DNA of 33,692 nt. It comes from Bacillota bacterium. Lineage in GTDB: Bacteria; Bacillota; SHA-98; UBA4971. The DNA lies in NCBI GenBank assembly GCA_029551185.1, contig JAKPFY010000143.1, positions 1 to 33,692 on the forward strand, in the 5' to 3' direction. Positions 9,844 through 18,214 of the stretch are shown piece after piece; within the stretch, counting starts at the first letter, position 1, and each line of letters starts with the position of its first letter. The notes beneath the pieces are model-generated. The model made no database searches. It saw only the letters and a list, made by a program, of their open reading frames with translations, and was not told where the DNA came from. The translations under genes and the position numbers were made by a program.

Positions 9844-9936
9844 TCACAAAAGGCCTACCTGCAAGCGATAATTGCTATGCCGGCGTAGGCCGACAACATG
9901 CAAACGACTACGAACATACATTCGGCGTAAGTGCAA
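9844..9936 (-). CDS. Possible 30-codon Arg-rich leader ORF upstream of uvrB
   Basis: A TTG start at 9934-9936 is preceded by GGAGG at 5 nt, within GGGAGGAG. The frame encodes about 30 residues, eight of them Arg (begins HLRRMYVRSRLH), and stops at 9844-9846. The end of the ORF overlaps the whole hairpin at 9852-9891 and its short T tract, so translation would disrupt that structure. No homologue is recognised; it may be chance. Confidence 0.25.
   Translation of the reverse strand: MHLRRMYVRSRLHVVGLRRHSNYRLQVGLL
9848..9891 (-). terminator. Hairpin with short T tract between the MinJ-like gene and uvrB
   Basis: Inverted repeat with 7-bp arms GGCCTAC / GTAGGCC (9885-9891 and 9852-9858) and an inner GCAA/TTGC pair; on the minus strand it is followed by TTTTG. 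This could be a weak intrinsic terminator of the long upstream operon, or an attenuator in the uvrB leader. Confidence 0.4.
9911..9924. promoter_or_regulatory. LexA (DinR) box-like palindrome upstream of uvrB
   Basis: CGAACATACATTCG resembles the Gram-positive SOS box (GAAC-N4-GTTC core) with one core mismatch (ATTC for GTTC). uvrBA is SOS-controlled in Bacillus, which makes the site plausible, but it lies ~90 bp upstream of the better promoter candidate and on the far side of the hairpin. Confidence 0.35.
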
Positions 9937-10127
9937 TATCTCCTCCCTGTGCGCGGAAGAATAACGGAGTTATGTATACGCTTAATGTCAGTCTGTGAAG
10001 AACCGCACCTTGGAAGCAAGGACTTTCACAAGGAAGAGATCCGTGTTAGGAGAAGGGATTGCTCCGGGAAATGGTCACCTTGTCGTGGACTCCGCAGGTT
10101 AGTTACACTGTGTTATGATGGGCTTCT

Positions 10128-11402
10128 TCACCCGGACCGCGGGGTACGGATCCCCCGGATCCATCTGGCCAGCGGCCCTTCGAGAGACGCCACAGGCACC
10201 TTCGCGTGCGCATCATCGTTTGGCCCGGGCGAGGGGATAATTCCAACCCTCTCCACTCCCCCGGAGATAGACCGTGAGAAGCGCTCTCCTCTGCCTGCTG
10301 CGTCAGGTCGTTCAGCCTCAATGTAATACCAAGGAGCACTCGCACTGAAAGCCATTCTAAGATCTTGAGGACTCTTTATCGGTTGGCCGTTTATGGAAAT
10401 AATGATATCTCTGCTCTTGAAACCGGCAACATCTGCAGGTGAATTAGGCACAACATCAAGCACAACCAACCCCCTGGGATTCGCTGAAAAAAGTGCAGGC
10501 GCCATAGTCTCCGCGCGTCTCCCCGATGCTATGACCAATTCATGTCCTACAGGGGCAAAAACTGCAGCTATCCATTGGACCCAGGGGAACGGGATAGAAA
10601 GAAGGGCCAATCCCAGCAGCACCAGACTGAAGATTAGAAGATCACGGGCAGTACGCGAGCTTCTCTCTTTCGGACTTCTGGCAAGGGCAAAATCCCCATA
10701 GCCAAGAGCTGCCGGGAGCACAAACATGGCAAATAAGAACTCGTGGCCTTCAGGCGGCAATATCCCTGGCTTTATGAGAGGCCACCAATCCGGCATGGTT
10801 ATCAATCCGCTTGTAATAGTCTCTATTTCACTTGCCTTGGGAGTCAAGAGCATCATGCTAATGATGGGTACAGGCCAGAATTTCTGTAACACAAAGCCCC
10901 CGACTACCTGTCCTTCCTGCGTTTTCATATAGAGAGGCAATGCCCCGCGACTGCCTGTCAAGCGTATCAGCAACCCCTCAATCAAGTGAAGGACTGCCAC
11001 AAGAATCATTATGTCCCGGACTCCTACTTCAGGCCAGCCAAATATCAAGCTGGACAAAGCCACCAGTCCGCCTGCATATGAAAAGCACAAGAATCTCTGG
11101 TCGATGAGCATAAGGAAAATAGCGAGCGGAAGAATGAACGAGACTCCCGCCCTGGTGATCGTAACACCTACAAGAATCAGAATGAAACTAGCAACAAACC
11201 CTGCTATAACACCAAGCAGAATCGAGGTGAGCAAGCGTGAAATCGGCGACTCAACAGCCTGCCCGTATACGTTAGCTTCAACCCTGGCAGCGCGGGAGTA
11301 TTGGGCTGCAACAAGGGCTATAACCACCCAAAACATGGGGTGCAGCACTGCTTGCGGGATCAACATTAAGATAGTGACAATTATCTTTCCGAACGGAAAC
11401 AT
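10128..11402 (-). CDS. Polytopic membrane protein with C-terminal PDZ domain, MinJ-like
   Basis: About 424 residues. Roughly eight hydrophobic segments fill the first ~290 residues; a PDZ domain follows (~305-370: RGLVVLDVVPNSPADVAGFKS, then DIIISINGQPIKSPQDL). This layout and the position directly after a CtpB-like protease and ftsEX correspond to MinJ of Bacillus subtilis, which bridges DivIVA and MinD at division sites. No MinC/MinD/DivIVA gene is in the window, so a Min role is inference; PDZ proteins of this type could also act with the protease. An ATG at 11417 lacks a ribosome site, whereas ATG at 11402 has GGGAG at 8 nt. The C-terminal ~50 residues are Arg/Pro/Gly-rich and of unknown role. 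Confidence 0.75.
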   Translation of the reverse strand: MFPFGKIIVTILMLIPQAVLHPMFWVVIALVAAQYSRAARVEANVYGQAVESPISRLLTSILLGVIAGFVASFILILVGVTITRAGVSFILPLAIFLMLIDQRFLCFSYAGGLVALSSLIFGWPEVGVRDIMILVAVLHLIEGLLIRLTGSRGALPLYMKTQEGQVVGGFVLQKFWPVPIISMMLLTPKASEIETITSGLITMPDWWPLIKPGILPPEGHEFLFAMFVLPAALGYGDFALARSPKERSSRTARDLLIFSLVLLGLALLSIPFPWVQWIAAVFAPVGHELVIASGRRAETMAPALFSANPRGLVVLDVVPNSPADVAGFKSRDIIISINGQPIKSPQDLRMAFSASAPWYYIEAERPDAAGRGERFSRSISGGVERVGIIPSPGPNDDAHAKVPVASLEGPLARWIRGIRTPRSG

Positions 11403-11446
11403 CAAGGCCACTCCCATTTAATCGACGAACTACTATTCATTATACG

Positions 11447-12691
11447 TCATCCTGCGACCTTGCTAGACTCCTGTTTTCTCAACTGCTCCTTTAGAATCTT
11501 GACAGCGGCCTCGAGCTGCGTATCCGCAACAATGCCTTCAGAGTCGTCGAACTCCTCAGGAAGCTTTATCACTACATCAGGTTCTATTCCTTTCTTGTCA
11601 ATTAAATGCTCACCTGCGGTAAGATACTTGTGAGTTGTTATGGAAATCGCCGAGCCGTCGGACAAGGGATAGATAGTCTGAACTGACCCTTTGCCGAAGG
11701 TCTTAACCCCCACTATAGTCGCCTGCCCCATATCCTTTAGCGCACCTGCCACGATTTCAGACGAGCTTGCGCTTGCCTCGTTAACCAGCACAACCATGGG
11801 AACATCCACCTTATCTCCTGGGCCTGCATAGTATGTAACCCGACGCCCACTCTTATCCACCATATGAACAACAGGGGTCCCGGCGGGCAAAAACTTCGTT
11901 GCTACCTGCACTGCCAAATCCACGGAACCACCCGGGTTCAGCCGCAGATCAAGAATAAAGCCTTTCATGTTCCGGTCAAGAAGACTTCTGATCTCATCCA
12001 TCATCTCTTCAGCGGTATTCTCGCCAAAAAATGAAGCTAAATGGACATATCCTATTTCATCGTCAAGCATTTCACAGGAAGTGCGCGGGATCACTATTGT
12101 ATCCCGGATAATACTCACGTCGAAAGCACGAGTCGTCTCGTTCTCCGTTCGTTCTATTCCTAAGACAACCGTAGTTCCTTTCTTGCCCTTCATTAAAGAA
12201 ACAGCGTACTCCAAAGCCATATCCTTGGTATCCCTGCCGTCGATATGCTTAATCCTATCCAGAGGCAGCAGGCCCGCCTGCTCTCCCGGTGTGCCTTTTA
12301 TCGGGGATACAATAGTCAGCTCCTCGTCAAGGATCCCTACCACTATACCTATACCGTCAAAGGAACCTTTCATATCCTCCATGAAAGTTTGAAACTCAGA
12401 TTCATTCATGAATCTCGAAAGCGGGTCATCTAAGGCTTTAATCATGTCCTCTATGCGCTGATCCTGGCTGTACGCCTTAAGCAAGACGCTCTCATCAATA
12501 GGATACAGGTAAAAGTTCTTCAGTATGTAGAGTGTCTCAAGAGCAGCTTGAGCGTGCACTGCCTGAGCACTTTCAGACTCGACGGAAGCTTTATCTGCAG
12601 CTCCTAAAAGAGGGCTCCATCCCAAAAACAGCGCACCGGCAACTGCCGTGAACGCGACAACCAAGCAAGCCCAACGAAGGCACTTTTTCAT
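11447..12691 (-). CDS. ctpB: S41-family C-terminal processing protease (CtpB-like)
   Basis: An exported serine protease of 414 residues. Residues 1-30 are a signal peptide or membrane anchor. A PDZ domain covers ~105-190 (GIGIVVGI, SPIKGTPGEQAGL, GRDTKDM). The S41 protease domain follows with catalytic Ser309 (in NEASASSSE) and Lys334 (in TFGKGSVQT), with Gln338; the Ser-Lys spacing of 25 is that of the family. In Bacillus, CtpB cleaves the SpoIVFA regulator during sporulation, but homologues also control wall hydrolases. The neighbourhood (M23 peptidase, ftsEX) favours a wall-related substrate. ATG start, 43 bp after the M23 gene. Confidence 0.93.
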   Translation of the reverse strand: MKKCLRWACLVVAFTAVAGALFLGWSPLLGAADKASVESESAQAVHAQAALETLYILKNFYLYPIDESVLLKAYSQDQRIEDMIKALDDPLSRFMNESEFQTFMEDMKGSFDGIGIVVGILDEELTIVSPIKGTPGEQAGLLPLDRIKHIDGRDTKDMALEYAVSLMKGKKGTTVVLGIERTENETTRAFDVSIIRDTIVIPRTSCEMLDDEIGYVHLASFFGENTAEEMMDEIRSLLDRNMKGFILDLRLNPGGSVDLAVQVATKFLPAGTPVVHMVDKSGRRVTYYAGPGDKVDVPMVVLVNEASASSSEIVAGALKDMGQATIVGVKTFGKGSVQTIYPLSDGSAISITTHKYLTAGEHLIDKKGIEPDVVIKLPEEFDDSEGIVADTQLEAAVKILKEQLRKQESSKVAG

Positions 12692-12734
12692 GTTTCTTCA
12701 CCAATTTTCATTTTGTAATTCAAAGAGTACGCCT

Positions 12735-13958
12735 CTACTTCAACCATTGCCACGGATTAACCGGAGCCCCTTGATCCCTTACTTCAAAGTGAACGTGAGG
12801 GCCTGTAGAAACCCCTGTGCTTCCGGCCTTTGATACTACATCGCCTTGAAGCACAGCCTGGCCTGCTCTGACAACAAGCGAAGAATTATGGCCATAAAGA
12901 GTGGAAAGCCCGCCTCCATGGTCAATGATGACAGTATAACCATATCCGGTTATCCATCCGCTGTGGATAATGACACCATCAGCCGCTGCACGCACCGGAG
13001 TCCCGGTAGGAACCGCTATGTCAATGCCTGAATGGAGCCTGTACTGCTTGAGAATCGGGTGATACCTGTTTCCGAAATCTGAAGATATCCGTCCCTGGAC
13101 AGGCATAATAAACTTCCCGGTCCATCTGGGAATGCCCTTTCCCTCTCGGATATTCCGGGCCTGTTGCTCCCGTATAGCCCTCTCCAGCTCTCTACTGGTC
13201 TCTTCCAGCTCGTCCAGGGCTTTTTCGTACCGGGCCCTTTCCTTTTGTAATTTAGCAAGCTGCGTCTCTCTCTCTTTTACTTGGGCTCCCAACTGTGTTT
13301 CTTGCTCCGTAAACTCAACCTTCATGGAAGCAAGTTTCGCACGCTGGTCCTCAAGAGCGACCTTTTTCTTTTCCACCTCTTCCATCTGGGTGGCGAGGTT
13401 TTGAATTTCGAGCTCAATCTCATTCAGGCATTCGGCGTCATTTTCTGCAATCATCCTCAGATAATCGTATCTTCCGATGAAATCCGCAAAACTTGAAGCT
13501 GCACAAAGGGCCTCCATGTAATTCCCGGGACCCCACATATACATGGCTCTTAATCTGTTCTTCAGTACGTCGAGCCTCTCCTCGAGACGCCTCTCTGCAA
13601 GCGCCTGTTCTTTCTCGGAAACCGCCAAATCCTGTTCAGCCTCTCTGATGCGCTTCTCAATATCCTTGACTTGCTTTTCGAGAGAGACAAGACGAGATTT
13701 AGTCCTTTCCAGTTTCATCTCAGTTGCTTCGAGCTCGCTTAAGACTCCCTTTTCCTTTTTCTTGATTGTCAGAAGCTGTTGTTTAGTCTGATCGACTTGG
13801 CCGGAAAGCTCCTGCAATTGGTCACGTTTCGCTGTAAGCCCGGATGACGGTTCCCCGTGGACAGACGTTGATATCGGGCCAAATATAAAACTTGCGACAA
13901 GAAGAAAGGCAAGTAGTCTAAATTTCCAGGTGTTTTTTAATGAAAACCCCACCTGCAA
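12735..13958 (-). CDS. Coiled-coil M23 (LytM) peptidoglycan endopeptidase, FtsEX partner type
   Basis: An exported protein of 407 residues. A signal peptide (~12-35) is followed by a long Glu/Lys/Gln-rich coiled coil (~40-270) and a LytM domain (~285-407). The zinc ligands are all present: His309 and Asp313 (HSGID), His388 and His390 (HVHFE), so unlike E. coli EnvC, whose LytM domain lacks ligands, this one should be an active endopeptidase. The coiled coil is the usual contact region for FtsX. The TTG start at 13958 overlaps the 3' end of ftsX by 41 bp in another frame, with GGGGG 4 nt upstream; no other start with a signal peptide is available. Confidence 0.92.
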   Translation of the reverse strand: MQVGFSLKNTWKFRLLAFLLVASFIFGPISTSVHGEPSSGLTAKRDQLQELSGQVDQTKQQLLTIKKKEKGVLSELEATEMKLERTKSRLVSLEKQVKDIEKRIREAEQDLAVSEKEQALAERRLEERLDVLKNRLRAMYMWGPGNYMEALCAASSFADFIGRYDYLRMIAENDAECLNEIELEIQNLATQMEEVEKKKVALEDQRAKLASMKVEFTEQETQLGAQVKERETQLAKLQKERARYEKALDELEETSRELERAIREQQARNIREGKGIPRWTGKFIMPVQGRISSDFGNRYHPILKQYRLHSGIDIAVPTGTPVRAAADGVIIHSGWITGYGYTVIIDHGGGLSTLYGHNSSLVVRAGQAVLQGDVVSKAGSTGVSTGPHVHFEVRDQGAPVNPWQWLK

Positions 13959-14802
13959 AAACCCCCATTAAAACACCAAGTCCGACAAGACCGGCACAGA
14001 GCCTTGCGACCGGTGCAGTCTCCGTAATTATTGGGATAAAGGGCGCTACCAACCCGAGTCTGCTTATACATGCCCTGTACACGACATAGAGACATATCCC
14101 CGACAAAGAAGACCCCAAAAAGCCGACAATCATTCCCTCTATCAGAAATGGCCACATAATAAACCAGTCAGTTGCGCCTACCAGTTTCATCACTTCAATC
14201 TCTTGAGCGCGGGAAACCAGAGAGAGCCTTACAGTATTCCCTACAATAAACATAACCGCGCCCAGAAGTATGACTGCCAGTACCACAGTAGCCACTGCAA
14301 TAAACCTGGTGGCCGACAGCAGTTTTTCTGTAAAGCCCTGTCCGTAATTGACACCGATGATATGGGGCAGATTGGAAATCCTTGATGCGATATCCGGAGT
14401 ACTGTCTGCATTAAACACGCGCACATCAAAAGTATCGGGAAGTGGGTTTTCTCCTAGGATATCCACGAGCCCGGCTTTCTCTCCAAGCTGTTTTGCCAGA
14501 CGGCTCAGGCCTTCTTCTTTGCTGACATATGTTACCCGGTGAACGCCTTCGATGCTCTCAATCTGCTGTTTCAGCGCTCCCAAGCCTTGGCCGGTGAGAT
14601 TATCCTCCACATAAACCCTTATCTCAATGCTGGATCTCAGATTGCTGTTAACATTGCTCAAGTTCATTAAGATAAGCCCGAATACACCCAAAACAAAAAT
14701 GGACACCGCCATTGTCCCAAGGGAGATAAGGCTTACATTGCGCTTGGTTGACTTCCAGCCTTCAGCCAGGAAGTACCGCATTGTACTCAGCCTCACCCTC
14801 AT
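13918..14802 (-). CDS. ftsX: Cell division ABC transporter permease FtsX
   Basis: FtsX relays ATP hydrolysis by FtsE across the membrane to activate wall hydrolases. About 294 residues from the chosen start: TM1 (~22-45), an extracellular loop (~46-165, with SIEIRVYVED and FDVRVFN), then three C-terminal TM segments with the conserved cytosolic EIEVMKLVGATDWFI between TM2 and TM3. Several starts are open (TTG 14829, ATG 14802, GTG 14796, ATG 14781); ATG 14802 follows AAAGG and gives a typical N-terminus (MRVRLSTMRYFLAEG). It overlaps the end of ftsE by 41 bp and the M23 gene by 41 bp. Confidence 0.94.
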   Translation of the reverse strand: MRVRLSTMRYFLAEGWKSTKRNVSLISLGTMAVSIFVLGVFGLILMNLSNVNSNLRSSIEIRVYVEDNLTGQGLGALKQQIESIEGVHRVTYVSKEEGLSRLAKQLGEKAGLVDILGENPLPDTFDVRVFNADSTPDIASRISNLPHIIGVNYGQGFTEKLLSATRFIAVATVVLAVILLGAVMFIVGNTVRLSLVSRAQEIEVMKLVGATDWFIMWPFLIEGMIVGFLGSSLSGICLYVVYRACISRLGLVAPFIPIITETAPVARLCAGLVGLGVLMGVFAGGVFIKKHLEI

Positions 14803-15472
14803 AGACCCCTTTCTCATCATCTCGCACAATCCGACCGTTATCCAACTCGATCACACGCTGCTTTAATACGTCTACTATCGTTGCATTGTGTGTAGACATG
14901 ATAACTGTAGTGCCTCTCTTATTAATCCGCAAGAGAACCTCCATAATATCCCATGATGTCTCCATGTCAAGATTGCCTGTAGGTTCATCAGCCAAGAGCA
15001 CAGTCGGGTCTCCCACAATCGCCCTGGCAATCGAGACTCTTTGCTGCTCACCACCGGAGAGTTCATCAGGATACATCTCAGCCTTGCTTTCTATGCCTAC
15101 AAGCTTAAGAGCTTCATTGACAAGAGCGCCAATCTGCCTTCTTGGCTTCTCAGTCACCATTAAGGCAAAGGCTACATTATCATAAACAGTCTTGTTCGGG
15201 AGGAGCTTAAAGTCTTGAAATATCATTCTGACAGTTCTTCGTAAATAAGGCACTTCAGTTGGCCTTATTCTAGTGATATTACGCCCGTTCAAGAGCACCT
15301 GGCCACGCGTAGGCAGAATCTCTCTTGTCAAGAGCTTCAAAAAAGTAGTCTTTCCGGCACCGCTGGGGCCTACCAGAAAGACAAATTCCCCTTTCCCAAT
15401 AAAGGTGTTGACTGAGAAGAGCCCTGTGGCACCGCTGGGATAAACCTTAGTTACATCGTAGAAGCGAATCAA
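14762..15472 (-). CDS. ftsE: Cell division ATP-binding protein FtsE
   Basis: ATPase of the FtsEX complex. Walker A GPSGAGKT (~36-43), Q-loop FQDFKLLP, signature LSGGEQQR, Walker B VLLADEPTG and the H-loop STHNATIV are all present, with the FtsE-typical DFKLLPNKTVYDNVAF segment. The frame is open to GTG 15481, but the TTG at 15470-15472 lies 8 nt after AGGAAG and gives the usual N-terminus IRFYDVTKVYP. The C-terminus carries an extra ~12 residues (VYEGEAEYNAVLPG) encoded within the overlap with ftsX. Confidence 0.96.
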   Translation of the reverse strand: MIRFYDVTKVYPSGATGLFSVNTFIGKGEFVFLVGPSGAGKTTFLKLLTREILPTRGQVLLNGRNITRIRPTEVPYLRRTVRMIFQDFKLLPNKTVYDNVAFALMVTEKPRRQIGALVNEALKLVGIESKAEMYPDELSGGEQQRVSIARAIVGDPTVLLADEPTGNLDMETSWDIMEVLLRINKRGTTVIMSTHNATIVDVLKQRVIELDNGRIVRDDEKGVYEGEAEYNAVLPG

Positions 15473-15561
15473 CACAATCACTTCCTGGGATTGATAGATA
15501 GCGACTTTATCTTTACTAATTCGATAATATAAGACTGAATCCCTCCTGCCTGCGCCAAGAA

Positions 15562-16515
15562 CTATGTTCCAATTCTCTCGATTGCCCTGACAGCAGCTTG
15601 GGCAATGTCATCTGCAGTCAAGGAATACTCTTTCATCAGCTCATCCGGTGTGCCGGACTGCCCGAACACGTCGCGTATACCAATCCTCTCCACAGGAACA
15701 GGGCACATGGCACCTGTAACCTCGCATACTGCGCTTCCCAGACCTCCGATGATGCTGTGCTCCTCAGCAGTTACTATGGCACCGGTTTCTTTGGCAGCCT
15801 TAACTACTGCATCAACATGAATAGGCTTAATCGTGGCCATGTTAAGGACCCTCGCTGAAATCCCTTTTTCAGCCAAGATCTCCGCTGCCTCAAGGCTTTT
15901 AGATACCATTATCCCACACGCAATTATCGTGACGTCTTTGCCGTCACGGACAGTCGCTGCTTTTCCAATCTCAAACTCATATGATTCATTAAACAACACC
16001 GGCACAGGGCTTCTTCCTGTACGAATGTAGACAGGCCCTTCGTGGCAGGCTGCGGCAAATACCGCCTGTTCCGTTTCAATGGCATCAGCAGGAACAATCA
16101 CTGTCATTCCCGGGATTACCCTCATGAGAGCCAGATCCTCAATGGACTGATGAGACGCCCCATCCTCGCCTACAGTGATCCCTCCGTGGCTTGCCCCTAT
16201 CTTTACGTTCAACTTGCCGTATCCCGCTGTCTGTCTTACCTGATCAAAAGCTCTGCCTGACGCGAATATAGCAAACGTGCTTGCAAAAGGAATCTTCCCT
16301 GAGGCTGCAAGACCTGCAGCAGTCCCCATCATATCAGCTTCCGCTATTCCCATTTGAAAGAATCTCTCAGGGAATCTCTTAGCAAACCCGTCAGTTTTCG
16401 TAGATTTGGAAAGGTCTGCATCAAGAACCACCACATCAGGGTTCTCCTCGCCCAGTCTCACCAAGGCCTTCCCGTATGCGGCGCGAGTCGCTGTCTTTTG
16501 TGGCACATCTGTCAT
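15562..16515 (-). CDS. Transketolase, C-terminal subunit
   Basis: The pyrimidine-binding plus C-terminal half of a split transketolase, 317 residues. The thiamine pyrophosphate pyrimidine domain spans ~8-170, with the activating Glu in the MGIAEADMMG segment and FASTFAIFASGRAFDQVR. The transketolase C domain (~185-310) has DVTIIACGIMV and TAEEHSIIGGLG. Together with the upstream N-terminal subunit it would transfer two-carbon ketol units in the non-oxidative pentose phosphate pathway. ATG at 16515 with AGGGGG at 10 nt; 71 bp separate it from its partner. Two-subunit transketolases are common in clostridia and archaea, so this is not a broken gene. Confidence 0.93.
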   Translation of the reverse strand: MTDVPQKTATRAAYGKALVRLGEENPDVVVLDADLSKSTKTDGFAKRFPERFFQMGIAEADMMGTAAGLAASGKIPFASTFAIFASGRAFDQVRQTAGYGKLNVKIGASHGGITVGEDGASHQSIEDLALMRVIPGMTVIVPADAIETEQAVFAAACHEGPVYIRTGRSPVPVLFNESYEFEIGKAATVRDGKDVTIIACGIMVSKSLEAAEILAEKGISARVLNMATIKPIHVDAVVKAAKETGAIVTAEEHSIIGGLGSAVCEVTGAMCPVPVERIGIRDVFGQSGTPDELMKEYSLTADDIAQAAVRAIERIGT

Positions 16516-16586
16516 AGTGACTTATCCCCCTGTCTATATGTTAATTCGATAGATGAAACGAGCAACACAAGCCTTGAGTCTCTCTG

Positions 16587-17426
16587 CTACAAAGCTGAGT
16601 CAAGCAAAGCCTCAATATGCTTTATCGCTTCCTCCGCTTGTTCTTTGGACGGTGCTTTGCCATGCCAATCTGCGACGTTTTCCATGAATGAAACGCCTTT
16701 CCCTTTGACTGTATGAGCTACTGCCAAAGTCGGCCTTCCTGAAGTTGCCTTCGCTTCCTCGCAAGCAGAGTGGATAGCCTGGACGTCATGGCCGTCTATC
16801 TCAAGGACATGCCAACCGAAAGCCCGCCACCTTGCAGCCGGATCCGTAAAGGATTTCACATCTACTACACTGCCGTCAATCTGCAGGCCGTTGTAATCAA
16901 GAAACACCATGAGATTATCCAGCTTCTGATGGACGGAAGTCATGGATGCCTCCCAGACTTGGCCTTCCTGTGCTTCTCCGTCTCCTATAATCACATACAC
17001 TCTCGTGGGGCGCTTGTCGAGTTTCGCAGCAAGCGCCATACCGTTCGCTGCAGATAATCCTTGGCCCAACGAGCCTGTAGACATTTCTACCCCAGGAACA
17101 TGATTCATGCTGGGATGGCCCTGCAATCTGCTTCCGAATTTCCTGAGAGTGAGAAGCTCTTCCCTCGGAATAAATCCTGCCTCAGCCAAAGTTGCATACA
17201 AAGCAGGAGCTGCATGACCTTTTGACATGACGAATTTGTCCCTGTCAGGCCATTTCGGATTCTCTGGGTCAACCCTCATCACCTTGAAGTATAAAGTCGC
17301 CATAATATCCGCAACTGAGAGAGACCCGCCGGGATGCCCGGACCCTGCTGCAGATACAGATCTTATGATGCCTAATCTGATACGCTGAGCAATGCGCTCC
17401 AATTCCTTCGTTTCTTCTTTCGTCAA
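16587..17426 (-). CDS. Transketolase, N-terminal subunit
   Basis: The pyrophosphate-binding half of a two-gene transketolase, 279 residues. It has the family N-terminus GSGHPGGSLSVADIMATLYF, MSKGHAAPALYATLAE, STGSLGQGLSAANGMALAAK, and the thiamine pyrophosphate/Mg motif GDGEAQEGQVWEA...DYNGLQIDG. Translation starts at TTG (17424-17426) after GTGAGGTAA; GGGAG lies 8 nt upstream. The gene sits between a wall glycosyltransferase and ftsE, with no visible promoter of its own. Confidence 0.93.
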   Translation of the reverse strand: MTKEETKELERIAQRIRLGIIRSVSAAGSGHPGGSLSVADIMATLYFKVMRVDPENPKWPDRDKFVMSKGHAAPALYATLAEAGFIPREELLTLRKFGSRLQGHPSMNHVPGVEMSTGSLGQGLSAANGMALAAKLDKRPTRVYVIIGDGEAQEGQVWEASMTSVHQKLDNLMVFLDYNGLQIDGSVVDVKSFTDPAARWRAFGWHVLEIDGHDVQAIHSACEEAKATSGRPTLAVAHTVKGKGVSFMENVADWHGKAPSKEQAEEAIKHIEALLDSAL

Positions 17427-17475
17427 TTACCTCACTCCCTGACCTCAAAGTATATTTCTATAAGGCATTACAGCG

Positions 17476-18201
17476 CTAGGCCAGCTTCTCCCGGAGAACT
17501 CTTATGACAAACCGAGGCAAAGCCAGCATACGCACAAACCTGCTGGGCTGACATATAAGACGAAACAGCCACTCCAGGCCGCACCTGCCCATCCAATCCG
17601 GCGCCCGTTTCACCTTGCCTGCCAAGACATTGAAGCTACCTCCAACGCCTATGCATATAGCTTCCTTTATCCGTGTCTTGTTCGCCGCAATCCAAAAATC
17701 CTGCCTGGGTGCGCCCATTCCGACAAAGACAAGACGGGCTTCAGCTGAATTGATCCCGTCGATAATGGCTGCCTCTTCTTCATCGCTAAAAAATCCATGA
17801 TGAGTTCCTGCCACAATCAGCTCAGGCAGCCTCCTTTTTACGCATTCAGCTGCCTCTTGCGCTACACCGGGTTCAGCTCCTAAAAAGAATACAGGCCAAC
17901 CGTGGCAAGCTGCACATGCAAGTAATTCCTGCATGAGATCAAACCCGGCCACTCTTTCGGGGAGTGAAACCCCAAGGACCCGGGAAGCCCAGACAATGCC
18001 GGCGCCGTCAGGAACCACCAAGTCAGACTCAAAAATGACCTCTGCAAGCCTGGAATCCTCCTGAGCTGTCATGGCAATCTCCGAGTTCAGGGTCACTACC
18101 TGACATGTCCTATTCTCCGAGATAAGCTCGCATACACGCGCGACAGCCCCGGCCATGTCTACCCTGTCCACCGGGAGGCCGAGAATACTAACACGTTCCA
18201 C
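17476..18201 (-). CDS. WecG/TagA/CpsF-family glycosyltransferase
   Basis: Membrane-associated GT26 enzyme of 241 residues, expected to transfer N-acetylmannosamine (or a similar sugar) to undecaprenyl-linked GlcNAc, an early step of teichoic acid or secondary wall polymer synthesis. Thr37 and Asp65 (in VVTLNSEIA and VPDGAGIVWA) correspond to the active-site residues described for a Thermoanaerobacter TagA. VFVGMGAPRQDFWI and GVGGSFNVLAGKVKRAPDWM are diagnostic, and the basic, hydrophobic C-terminal tail (GLEWLFRLICQPSRFVRM) is the membrane-binding appendage. GTG at 18201 with AGG at 7 nt, 13 bp after csaB. Confidence 0.9.
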   Translation of the reverse strand: MERVSILGLPVDRVDMAGAVARVCELISENRTCQVVTLNSEIAMTAQEDSRLAEVIFESDLVVPDGAGIVWASRVLGVSLPERVAGFDLMQELLACAACHGWPVFFLGAEPGVAQEAAECVKRRLPELIVAGTHHGFFSDEEEAAIIDGINSAEARLVFVGMGAPRQDFWIAANKTRIKEAICIGVGGSFNVLAGKVKRAPDWMGRCGLEWLFRLICQPSRFVRMLALPRFVIRVLREKLA

Positions 18202-18214
18202 ACCGGCACCTCCG

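Larger units (their letters stand above)
9743..10127. other. uvrB leader / intergenic region
   Basis: A 385-bp gap between the MinJ-like gene and uvrB. It contains a weak promoter candidate, a hairpin, a LexA-box-like palindrome and a small Arg-rich ORF, all listed separately. The part 9950-10127 shows nothing recognisable. Confidence 0.6.

Noticed and set aside
10148-10162. GGATCC-3 bases-GGATCC palindrome
   Set aside because: It is inside the coding end of the MinJ-like gene and has no T tract; most likely chance.
9931-10326. Plus-strand frame of 131 codons across the uvrB leader and the end of the MinJ-like gene
   Set aside because: It lies opposite a well-supported gene for half its length, has no domain, and its composition is that of a complement frame.
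16515-16587. Transketolase as a single gene broken by a mutation
   Set aside because: Each half has its own start and ribosome site and ends at a domain border; split transketolases are normal in clostridia.
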